Assembly: GCA_015661095.1 (NCBI GenBank)
Contig: JACVQI010000153.1
Location: 1-5,126, forward strand
Source: Gammaproteobacteria bacterium
Lineage (GTDB): Bacteria > Pseudomonadota > Gammaproteobacteria > Eutrophobiales > Eutrophobiaceae
DNA: 5,126 bases
Reading direction: 5' to 3'
How positions within the stretch are numbered: position 1 is the first letter of the stretch; every line of letters begins with the position of its first letter. Position numbers and translations under genes: made by a program. Below the pieces are notes generated by a model that was not told where the DNA came from, did not search any database, and saw nothing but the letters and a program-made list of their open reading frames with translations. Positions 1 to 5,126 of this stretch are shown here, piece by piece.

Positions 1-1361
1 AGGTCGGTGGAGTATATATATACAAGGATCTCCTGTTGATTGATTTCTTCCGCCAGTGTTAAGGTATTGAGCTTCAATCTCCGCATGAAGCCGTTGATGG
101 TGGTGGCTTTGATGAAAAGAGTCGCGAAGATACAGCTCACGGTGAGTGTCAGTACCAGATCCTTTGGTGTGAACTCGAAACTCCAGTCGGGGAATGTCAG
201 CGTTTCCGGTATCATCAAAACCATGGTCACCGCCAAAGCCCCACGCAGACTGCCCCAGGCGAGCACATGCTGCCAGGATTTTGGTACCTGGTTTTCCAGA
301 CGGGAAAAGACATTGAACAGGCTGACGATCGGATAAATGGACACGGCGCGCGCGCTCGCTACTATCAGTATTGAAATGACAATTGGAATAAACAACTCAG
401 GCGCCGCCGCCGGCAGCTTAATCACGAACATGCCTATCATCAGGAAAATGAGGGAATTCGACAGAAACGCAAAGTGGTTCCAGTAACGCTCCACAAATGC
501 AGACGCCTGTGGCGTTATCTTGTAACGGCCGTAATTCCCCATGAGCAGTGATGCAGTGGTAGTCGCGATGATGGATGATACAGGAATTTGTATGCCTGCT
601 ATCCGCACATGTTGAGTGAACAATTCGGCGCAGATAAAGGTTGTGTGGGCGAGCACCATGATCAGGGTGATGGAGGCAAACTCACTGGCGCGGGTATAAC
701 CGACCAGTTTCGCAAAGACACCACCGAAAATCAGACCGAACACAATACCGCCGATGACCATGCTGGTAAAGGCAGCCGCCCCGCGGAAAACATCGGACAT
801 GCCATATGCACCGGATTCCGCTATCGCCAGCACCACCAGGAACAGTGCTACGGCGGTGCCGTCATTGAAAATACTTTCACCCTCGAATATCAGTGACAGT
901 CGCCGGGGCGCGCCGTACTGCTTGAACAATGCCAGCACGGCGACCGGATCCGTCGCTGAAATGATGGCGCCGAAGACCAGTGACAATATAAACGGGATAT
1001 CGAGACCGATCAGGGCAAAGACAAAATCCAGACCGATAGCGATGAGTAACGCGGATACCAGTAAACTCACTACCGAAAGCACCGTGATAATAACTGCATC
1101 ATGGGTTAAATGTCTGATATTGATGTTATAGGCGCAATCAAAGATTAATATCGGCAGGAAAATGAAGAACAGCAATTCCGGCGTGAGCGGAACCTGCGTC
1201 AGAAAGTTGAGGTAATGAAAAACCGACAAAAATCCCAGGACGATGCCGATAGCCACGAGGAGCACCGTATGCGGAATCCGGAACCGCTGGGCGATGAACA
1301 GCGACAGACTGGAAATCGCCAGCATGACGAAAATTGCAAGTGCTGATTCCGCGGTTAGCAT
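1..1361 (-). CDS. CPA1/NhaP-type Na+(K+)/H+ antiporter, C-terminus cut by window edge
   Basis: An inner-membrane secondary transporter that should exchange cytoplasmic Na+ or K+ for external protons, serving pH and salt homeostasis. My reverse-strand translation is open from the ATG at 1361 to the window edge (453 full codons), so the 3' end is missing. It is almost entirely hydrophobic helices, as expected for about 12-13 membrane segments. Family landmarks are SATDPVAV at residues 135-142 (the Thr-Asp of the unwound crossing helix), FEGESIFNDGTA at 159-170 (N166-D167, the Asn-Asp ion-binding pair of electroneutral CPA1 exchangers) and WGSLRGALA at 369-377. From about residue 425 the chain turns polar (MRRLKLNTLTLAEEINQQ), the start of a cytoplasmic tail. 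The start is supported by an in-frame TAG five codons upstream and an AGGAC ribosome site (plus-strand gtcct, 1371-1375) nine bases before the ATG. It is divergent from the next gene. Family assignment is firm; ion preference cannot be read from sequence. Confidence 0.93.
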   Translation of the reverse strand, partial: MLTAESALAIFVMLAISSLSLFIAQRFRIPHTVLLVAIGIVLGFLSVFHYLNFLTQVPLTPELLFFIFLPILIFDCAYNINIRHLTHDAVIITVLSVVSLLVSALLIAIGLDFVFALIGLDIPFILSLVFGAIISATDPVAVLALFKQYGAPRRLSLIFEGESIFNDGTAVALFLVVLAIAESGAYGMSDVFRGAAAFTSMVIGGIVFGLIFGGVFAKLVGYTRASEFASITLIMVLAHTTFICAELFTQHVRIAGIQIPVSSIIATTTASLLMGNYGRYKITPQASAFVERYWNHFAFLSNSLIFLMIGMFVIKLPAAAPELFIPIVISILIVASARAVSIYPIVSLFNVFSRLENQVPKSWQHVLAWGSLRGALAVTMVLMIPETLTFPDWSFEFTPKDLVLTLTVSCIFATLFIKATTINGFMRRLKLNTLTLAEEINQQEILVYIYSTD

Positions 1362-1568
1362 GGAGATAGCGTCCTAGTGTGATATCAATGGCTGGACCGG
1401 ACCGGCAAATGGGGATAACGGCACAAACAGGTTTAAGCCAGATTGTGTCGGGTTCAATCGATCCAAGACGGTTACCATACGGTGGAAACTGGAATTAATG
1501 CCTTCTGCAGCGCATATGGTTAAAATCTACCTGTTTTACATATTTAATGTATTGAGGCAAATCAATAA
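1362..1568. other. divergent intergenic region between antiporter and 192-aa gene
   Basis: These 207 bases separate two divergent start codons, so promoters for both genes are expected here. I see no gene. Visible structure: the AGGAC ribosome site of the antiporter (1371-1375, minus); a GGACC-GGACC direct repeat that also forms CCGG-A-CCGG (1394-1405); a 5-bp inverted repeat GATTG/CAATC with a 9-nt gap (1441-1459); and TACAT/ATGTA around a 5-nt centre (1537-1551). None of these matches an operator I recognise. On the minus strand I found no convincing sigma-70 pair for the antiporter; TTGAAC followed by TAAACC is the closest and is poor. Confidence 0.7.
1520..1548 (+). promoter_or_regulatory. 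weak sigma-70 promoter candidate for the 192-aa gene
   Basis: TTAAAA (1520-1525, 4 of 6 to the -35 consensus) is followed after 17 bases by TTTAAT (1543-1548, 5 of 6 to the -10 consensus). Transcription would begin near 1555, which runs into the GAGG ribosome site at 1554-1557 and would leave a leader of only about 14 bases. That crowding counts against it. The stretch is AT-rich, so a chance match is possible. Confidence 0.25.
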
Positions 1569-2147
1569 ATGGATATCCAGGGCCTGAAAGAAACCACTCT
1601 CAACTTTCTGGGTGAGTCATCGCATACACACCCCATCCGGACCGTCCTGATGATGGCGTTGTTACCCTTGGGACTCTTCTCGGCCGGCGCGCTGCTGTTC
1701 CCATACCATAGGGAAATCGTTTATGAAATGCATACGGTGTTCGCAACCTGCCTGCCGGATAAAGCGGATACCTGCGCGGCCCGCGTCGAACTGATTATCG
1801 GCAATACCGGTAATGCGGAGGAGTCAGTCAATCTGACCTGGCCTGATTACCAGGGCAGTTGGACCCGTGGCGAGCGAGTGCTGAATATCTCTGCTGACCG
1901 CCGGCGCAATCGGGACCCGGCAATTACCTGTGCAATCGCCAGCGGGCGGCAGGAGTGTATTATCGACCAGTTTGATCCGGGAGCAATGGTCATTTTGCAC
2001 ATGGATTGTTACCAATGCAGCCGGCAACAGGTGCAACGGCTGGCCGAAACCCCTCTGGGTGTGCAGACGGAAGCACATATTGCTTACGGCGACCCCCGCG
2101 TCGCGGTGTTATTAGGGCGCCTGCTGGTACTGGCACAGTTCTTCTAG
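1569..2147 (+). CDS. membrane-anchored extracytoplasmic protein of unknown function, six paired cysteines
   Basis: I do not recognise this 192-residue protein. After a polar N-terminus it has one clear hydrophobic segment (about residues 24-45, IRTVLMMALLPLGLFSAGAL) that could be a signal anchor or uncleaved signal. A soluble domain follows, then a short hydrophobic end (about 177-192, VAVLLGRLLVLAQFF). Six cysteines fall in three close pairs, C61/C69, C121/C130 and C147/C150 (CYQC), which suggests disulfides and a periplasmic location. The stretch VELIIGNTGNAEESVNLTWP (73-92) resembles the strand-NTGN-strand pattern of Ig-like beta-sandwich domains such as CARDB or DUF11; that is inference from pattern only. 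The start is fixed by an in-frame TAA immediately before the ATG (1566-1568), with GAGG at 1554-1557 as ribosome site. The next gene on the same strand begins 144 bases later, so an operon is possible but not shown. Reality as a gene: likely, from the coherent domain layout and ribosome site. Confidence 0.8.
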   Translation: MDIQGLKETTLNFLGESSHTHPIRTVLMMALLPLGLFSAGALLFPYHREIVYEMHTVFATCLPDKADTCAARVELIIGNTGNAEESVNLTWPDYQGSWTRGERVLNISADRRRNRDPAITCAIASGRQECIIDQFDPGAMVILHMDCYQCSRQQVQRLAETPLGVQTEAHIAYGDPRVAVLLGRLLVLAQFF

Positions 2148-2156
2148 TCTGCCGAG

Positions 2157-2193
2157 TTGCAAATTTCCCCGATCAAGGCTAGTTTCTATACAT
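2157..2193 (+). promoter_or_regulatory. weak promoter candidate for the DUF4870 gene
   Basis: Two overlapping possibilities: TTGCAA (2157-2162) with TAGTTT (2180-2185) at 17-base spacing, or TATACA (2187-2192) as -10 with only a poor TTCCCC (2165-2170) as -35. Either would start transcription near 2190-2200, just before the hairpin at 2203-2235. Neither is strong; the gene could instead be read through from the upstream 192-residue gene. Confidence 0.2.
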
Positions 2194-2202
2194 TGGTATC
2201 AA

Positions 2203-2235
2203 GGTAGGTGCACCGGGCGCTGTCCGGGCTCTACC
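2203..2235 (+). promoter_or_regulatory. bulged hairpin in the leader of the DUF4870 gene
   Basis: GGTAG (2203-2207) pairs with CTACC (2231-2235). The stem continues with G2208-T2230 wobble, a bulged T2209, GC (2210-2211) with GC (2228-2229), a bulged A2212, and CCGGG (2213-2217) with TCCGG (2223-2227), closing on a 5-nt loop. That is 13 pairs, two of them wobbles. No T-run follows, so it is not an intrinsic terminator. It may be leader RNA structure or an isolated inverted repeat; function unknown. Confidence 0.5.
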
Positions 2236-2248
2236 GCAAACAGGCCCC

Positions 2249-2272
2249 GTGACGCTGCCTATGAATCGTCAC
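2249..2272 (+). promoter_or_regulatory. perfect 6-bp hairpin just upstream of the DUF4870 ribosome site
   Basis: GTGACG (2249-2254) and CGTCAC (2267-2272) pair perfectly around a 12-nt loop, ending six bases before the GGTGGGAG ribosome site (2278-2285). The CAC at 2270-2272 could instead join CACC (2270-2273) pairing with GGTG (2278-2281), which would cover the start of that ribosome site. The two pairings exclude each other. Existence of the repeats is seen directly; any regulatory role is inference. Confidence 0.4.
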
Positions 2273-2291
2273 CATCCGGTGGGAGAACAAT

Positions 2292-2633
2292 ATGAATAAC
2301 GAAACATCACCAGTGGTATCGCAAGAATCGAAAAATCTGGCTGTGTTAATGTGGATAGGTACGATTATCCTCAGCTTTATCCCCGGTTTGGTCTTTTACC
2401 TTATTAAAAAGGATGATGCGTATCTGCTGGATCAGGGCACGGAGGCGCTTAACTGGTCCATTACCGCATTGATAGGCTGTTTCGCCGGTGTAATTTTGAC
2501 CTTTGTCGGTATCGGTATTTTGATAAACCTGGCCATTTTACTGGTCAATCTTGTATTCTGCGTCATGGGCGCCATCGCCGTCTCCAAGGGCGAAAGTTAC
2601 CGAGTGCCGTTTGCCTTGCGACTGATCAAGTAG
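2292..2633 (+). CDS. DUF4870 domain-containing small membrane protein
   Basis: A 113-residue inner-membrane protein matching the DUF4870 (Tic20-like) pattern end to end. A short polar N-terminus leads to helix 1 (about residues 15-37, ending FYLIKKDDAYLLDQGTEALN), helix 2 (about 54-73), helix 3 (about 76-97) and the closing SKGESYRVPFALRLIK. The landmarks are the LIKKD loop, the EALNWSIT segment (family form close to EALNFQIT) and the GExYRxPxxxRxIK tail. The molecular role of the family is not established. The only ATG after the upstream in-frame TGA (2262-2264) is at 2292, with a strong GGGAG ribosome site at 2281-2285, six bases away. It is convergent with parC, 52 bases between stop codons, and lies behind a structured leader. 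It may or may not share a transcript with the 192-residue gene. Confidence 0.92.
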   Translation: MNNETSPVVSQESKNLAVLMWIGTIILSFIPGLVFYLIKKDDAYLLDQGTEALNWSITALIGCFAGVILTFVGIGILINLAILLVNLVFCVMGAIAVSKGESYRVPFALRLIK

Positions 2634-2659
2634 CGCCGAACACATAGAGAACCGCTGCC

Positions 2660-2686
2660 AAAATACAGGCAAGAGTAACAGCCTGT
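2660..2686 (-). terminator. weak intrinsic terminator candidate for parC
   Basis: Read on the minus strand, ACAGGC (2686-2681) and GCCTGT (2670-2665) form a 6-bp stem around a 10-nt loop, followed by A and four T residues (2664-2660). The stem begins inside the parC stop codon. The short stem, wide loop and short T-run make it weak. On the plus strand no T-run follows, so it would not serve the DUF4870 gene. The junction is only 52 bases long and no better candidate is visible in it. Confidence 0.35.
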
Positions 2687-4941
2687 TAAGCCTTCACCGT
2701 CTCGATCCAGGTTACCTGCCGGAAGCCGCGCGGCAATACCAGGCCGCGCCGACCGCGTTCACCGCAAAAGTTATTCAGGATCTCCGGTTTCAGCGTCAGC
2801 GGCCGCTTCCCGGCATGCACCAGCAGCGACTCACCCTGAGTCAACGCGGCAATGCCGATCACGTACTCTTCCCTGGCTTTCAATTTCGCCGGCGGGATCT
2901 GGATGATCTTCAGACCCTTGCCCCGGGCCAGCAGTGGAAACTCCTTGCTATCTGTCAGCAGCAGGCGTCCGCTCGAAGTCACTGCGGCGATATAGCCCTG
3001 CCCTGGATCTGTTACCGGGGCCGGCGGCAGCACCCTGGCGCCCTTCGGCACATTCAGTACCAGTTTGCCGTTCTTGTTTTTGGTATATAACTCCTCCAAT
3101 TTGGCCATGAATCCATAACCGGCATCACTGGCCAGCATAAAGATGGCATCCACCTCACCGGTCATCACCCCCTCGAAGGTCGCTCCATCGGGCGGATTCA
3201 GGTGGCTGGATAAGGGATCGCCGAGGCCGCGCGCCGACGGCAAGGCATGATTGGACACCGCGTAGCAGCGGCCGGTGGAATCGAGAAAGACTGAATACTG
3301 ATTGCTCTTGCCTATACCCGCCTGTTTGAAACTGTCGCCGGCGCGGTAACTCAGCGATGCCGCATCGATATCATGGCCCTTGGCGGACCTGACCCAGCCT
3401 TTGACCGACAGGATCACCGTCACAGGTTCCGTCGGGATGAGTTCTTTTTCATCGATGGCCCTGGCTTCCGCCCGTGCGACGATCGGCGAACAACGGCGGT
3501 CCCCATAGGCTTCTGCATCGGCCTTGATCTCATTCTTGATCAGGGTCTTCAGACGCTGGCTGGAATCCAGCGTCCGCTGCAGGGATTTCCGCTCTACTTC
3601 CAGCTCCTTCAACTCGCCCTGGATTTTCATTTCCTCCAGTTTGGCCAGCTTCCGCAGTTTCAATTCCAGGATGGCCTCAGCCTGTATGTCAGACAGCTTG
3701 AAGCGTTTCATCAGCACCGGCTTCGGCTCATCTTCCCTGCGGATAATGGCGATCACCTCGTCTATGTTGAGATAGGCGATCAGCAGTCCCTTCAGGATAT
3801 GGATATCGGCTTCGACCTTGTCCAGCCGGTAGCGCAGGCGCCGGCGCACGGTCTCCGTCCGGTATTCCAGCCACTCCTTCAGTATGCCGCGCAGATCCTT
3901 GACCTGAGGCCGGCCGTTCAATCCGATCATGTTCAGATTGACCCGGCACGTCCGCTCCAGGTCCGTGGTGGCGAACAGGTGCGACATCAGGTCTTCCAGG
4001 TTGACGCGGTTGGAACGCGGTTCCAGCACCAGCCGGACCGGGTTCTCATGATCCGATTCATCGCGCATATCCTCCAGCATAGGCAGTTTTTTCGCGTGCA
4101 TCTGGGCGGCGATCTGCTCCTGGATGCGTGTGCCGGAGCTTTGATACGGCAGGGCGGTGATAACGATATTGCCAGCCTCTTTCTCCCACACGGCCCGCAT
4201 GCGCACCGTGCCGTTACCGGTTTCATAGATATTCAACAGGTCCTGTCTGGGTGTGATGATCTCGGCACGGGTGGGGAAATCCGGTCCCTGGATGTCTTCG
4301 CACAACTCCCGGGTGGTACTGCGCGGAGCATCCAGCAGGCGGATACAGGCGGCGGCTACTTCCTTCAGATTATGCGGTGGGATATCGGTGGCCATGCCGA
4401 CGGCTATCCCGGAGGTGCCATTGAGCAGGAGGTTGGGCAACCGGGCCGGCAACAGTTTCGGTTCGCTCAAGGTGCCGTCGAAATTCAGCGCCCAGTCGAC
4501 GGTACCCTGACCGATTTCGGCTAACAAGGTGTCGGTGTAGGGCTTCAGTTTCGATTCGGTATAACGCATGGCGGCGAAGGATTTGGGTTCATCCAGCGAA
4601 CCCCAGTTGCCCTGGCCGTCGATCAGGGGATAGCGGTAACTGAAATCCTGGGCCATCAAAACCATGGCCTCGTAACAGGCGCTGTCACCGTGCGGATGAA
4701 ACTTGCCGATCACGTCACCGACTGTGCGCGCTGACTTCTTATATTTCGCCCCTGCTTTCAAGCCCAGTTCAGACATGGCATAGATGATCCGGCGCTGCAC
4801 CGGTTTCAGGCCGTCCGCGATATGGGGCAAGGCCCGGTCGAGAATGACATACATGGAATAATCCAGGTACGCCTGCTCGGTGAATTCGTGCAGCGGTTTC
4901 TGTTCGCGATGCGTAAAATCGAGGGTTAGATTGTCACTCAT
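2686..4941 (-). CDS. parC: DNA topoisomerase IV subunit A (ParC)
   Basis: The DNA-cleaving subunit of topoisomerase IV, which with ParE (not in this window) decatenates daughter chromosomes and relaxes supercoils using ATP. At 751 residues it is essentially the length of the E. coli protein. The DNA-gate region contains GLKPVQRRIIYAMSELGL (44-61), HPHGDSACYEAMVLMAQ (82-98) and SFAAMRYTES (121-130) with catalytic Arg126-Tyr127. I179 in NGTSGIAVGMATD is the DNA-bending isoleucine. A charged coiled-coil arm and C-gate cover about 350-480. The C-terminal domain (about 500-751) shows five blade-like repeats, near residues 515, 557, 608, 658 and 711, as in ParC rather than the six-bladed GyrA, and lacks a canonical GyrA box. 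LDEPKSFAAMRYTE also marks ParC over GyrA. The quinolone-contact positions S87 and E91 (E. coli S80, E84) are the sensitive-type residues. An in-frame TAA directly precedes the ATG; the ribosome site is a modest TGGA six bases away. Its upstream region contains repeats, not parE. Confidence 0.98.
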   Translation of the reverse strand: MSDNLTLDFTHREQKPLHEFTEQAYLDYSMYVILDRALPHIADGLKPVQRRIIYAMSELGLKAGAKYKKSARTVGDVIGKFHPHGDSACYEAMVLMAQDFSYRYPLIDGQGNWGSLDEPKSFAAMRYTESKLKPYTDTLLAEIGQGTVDWALNFDGTLSEPKLLPARLPNLLLNGTSGIAVGMATDIPPHNLKEVAAACIRLLDAPRSTTRELCEDIQGPDFPTRAEIITPRQDLLNIYETGNGTVRMRAVWEKEAGNIVITALPYQSSGTRIQEQIAAQMHAKKLPMLEDMRDESDHENPVRLVLEPRSNRVNLEDLMSHLFATTDLERTCRVNLNMIGLNGRPQVKDLRGILKEWLEYRTETVRRRLRYRLDKVEADIHILKGLLIAYLNIDEVIAIIRREDEPKPVLMKRFKLSDIQAEAILELKLRKLAKLEEMKIQGELKELEVERKSLQRTLDSSQRLKTLIKNEIKADAEAYGDRRCSPIVARAEARAIDEKELIPTEPVTVILSVKGWVRSAKGHDIDAASLSYRAGDSFKQAGIGKSNQYSVFLDSTGRCYAVSNHALPSARGLGDPLSSHLNPPDGATFEGVMTGEVDAIFMLASDAGYGFMAKLEELYTKNKNGKLVLNVPKGARVLPPAPVTDPGQGYIAAVTSSGRLLLTDSKEFPLLARGKGLKIIQIPPAKLKAREEYVIGIAALTQGESLLVHAGKRPLTLKPEILNNFCGERGRRGLVLPRGFRQVTWIETVKA

Positions 4942-4963
4942 TTATTTTCCACTCATCATAATC

Positions 4964-4995
4964 GTAGGTCGGATTGAGCGCAGTGAAATCCGACA
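4964..4995 (+). repeat. REP-like hairpin element, copy A
   Basis: A 32-nt unit starting GTAGG and ending ACA. The stem TCGGATT (4969-4975) pairs with AATCCGA (4987-4993) around the 11-nt loop GAGCGCAGTGA. It is 27 of 32 identical to copy B, in the same orientation. A GTAG tetranucleotide followed by an imperfect-loop hairpin is the layout of REP sequences processed by REP-associated tyrosine transposases (RAYT); no such transposase is in the window. It lies 22 bases upstream of the parC ATG and would fall within the parC leader RNA if the promoter candidate at 5041-5068 is used. Confidence 0.8.
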
Positions 4996-5029
4996 TAACA
5001 GACACTTCACTTTCTCGCCATACCTTTAT

Positions 5030-5061
5030 TGGTGGGTTTCATTATATTCAACCCACCCTAC
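5030..5061 (-). repeat. REP-like hairpin element, inverted middle copy C
   Basis: Read on the minus strand this is the same 32-nt layout, GTAGG at the start and CCA at the end. The stem GTGGGTT/AACCCAC is extended by one further pair, giving an 8-bp GGTGGGTT/AACCCACC stem (plus coordinates 5031-5038 and 5050-5057), and the loop is again 11 nt. It matches copy B at 22 of 32 positions. The two outer stem pairs are swapped in a compensated way (T-A to G-C, C-G to T-A). The loop has lost the GAGC-C pattern shared by A and B and reads GAATATAATGA. Its GTAG end faces that of copy B across nine bases. Confidence 0.72.
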
Positions 5062-5068
5062 ATCACAA
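5041..5068 (-). promoter_or_regulatory. candidate sigma-70 promoter for parC inside repeat copy C
   Basis: On the minus strand, TTGTGA (plus 5063-5068, 4 of 6 to TTGACA) is followed after 16 bases by a perfect TATAAT (plus 5041-5046). The -10 box lies in the hairpin loop of repeat copy C, and the -35 lies in the 9-nt gap between copies C and B. Transcription would start near 5034, giving a leader of roughly 90 bases that includes hairpin A before the parC ATG at 4941. It is the best promoter match I see in the 185 bases upstream of parC. Confidence 0.5.
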
Positions 5069-5070
5069 AT

Positions 5071-5102
5071 GTAGGTCGGGTTGAGCACTGCGAAACCCGA
5101 CA
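5071..5102 (+). repeat. REP-like hairpin element, copy B
   Basis: A 32-nt GTAGG...ACA unit. The stem TCGGGTT (5076-5082) pairs with AACCCGA (5094-5100) around the loop GAGCACTGCGA. It differs from copy A at five positions. Two of these (unit positions 10 and 26) are partners in the stem, changing A-T to G-C, and the other three are in the loop. Copies C and B together form an inverted pair with GTAG ends facing, the arrangement seen in BIME units. A small extra hairpin, CTGGA/TCCAG with a TTGT loop, follows at 5110-5123 near the window edge. Confidence 0.8.
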
Positions 5103-5126
5103 TTCGTTACTGGATTGTTCCAGAAA

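Noticed and set aside
588..1131. Two overlapping plus-strand open frames
   Set aside because: Both are antisense to the antiporter gene, which has clear CPA1 motifs. They show no domain pattern.
1441..1459. TGTCGGGTT-like segment resembling part of the REP-like units, with GATTG/CAATC repeat
   Set aside because: Only about nine bases match, the GTAG head is absent and the stem differs, so it is not a copy of the repeat.
2203..2235. The leader hairpin as a fourth REP-like unit, since both strands contain GTAG at the stem base
   Set aside because: GTAG here is part of the paired stem rather than an unpaired head, and the stem and loop sequences do not match copies A, B or C.
2261..2299. A 12-residue leader-peptide frame (MNRHHPVGEQYE) overlapping the DUF4870 start
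   Set aside because: It has no ribosome site upstream and its codons coincide with the hairpin and ribosome-site sequence. The overlap with the downstream ATG is suggestive of coupling but not enough to call a gene.
3373..4524. A 383-codon open frame on the plus strand
   Set aside because: It lies wholly antisense to parC, whose frame is unmistakable. The translation is rich in Gln, Arg, Asp and His with no recognisable domain, typical of an antisense shadow of a GC-biased gene.
4880..5074. A 64-codon plus-strand open frame running from parC antisense into the repeats
   Set aside because: It begins antisense to the parC start and crosses the REP-like elements, and no protein-like pattern is visible.
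5110..5123. CTGGA/TCCAG hairpin as an intrinsic terminator for an upstream gene
   Set aside because: The stem is only 5 bp and no T-run follows on either strand.

Overview
This window looks like chromosomal DNA of a gammaproteobacterium. The evidence is a 751-residue ParC that follows the Escherichia coli ParC pattern closely, including the motif around the catalytic tyrosine and a five-blade C-terminal domain. Base composition is mildly GC-rich (judged by eye), and REP-like hairpin repeats are present. I cannot name a genus. There is no sign of phage, plasmid, CRISPR, tRNA or rRNA.

Layout. (1) Positions 1-1361, minus strand: the first 453 codons of a CPA1/NhaP-type cation:proton antiporter, cut by the left window edge. 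(2) 1362-1568: a divergent intergenic region. (3) 1569-2147, plus strand: an unrecognised 192-residue protein with one membrane anchor and a cysteine-paired, probably extracytoplasmic domain. (4) 2148-2291: a short intergenic region with two good hairpins ahead of the next gene. (5) 2292-2633, plus strand: a small DUF4870-type membrane protein. (6) 2634-2685: a tight convergent junction with a weak parC terminator candidate. (7) 2686-4941, minus strand: parC, the topoisomerase IV A subunit. (8) 4942-5126: the parC upstream region, holding three 32-nt GTAG-headed hairpin repeats in alternating orientation (REP/BIME-like).

The genes do not form an obvious joint pathway. An ion antiporter, two small membrane proteins and an essential topoisomerase sit side by side, each probably with its own promoter. 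The most notable structure is in the parC upstream region. The three repeats differ by paired compensatory changes in their stems. The loop of the middle, inverted copy has diverged so that it carries a perfect TATAAT on the parC sense strand, 16 nt from a TTGTGA. A mobile-type repeat may therefore supply the parC promoter. Apart from this region and the uncharacterised 192-residue protein, the window is ordinary, and I see no evidence of a new multi-gene system.
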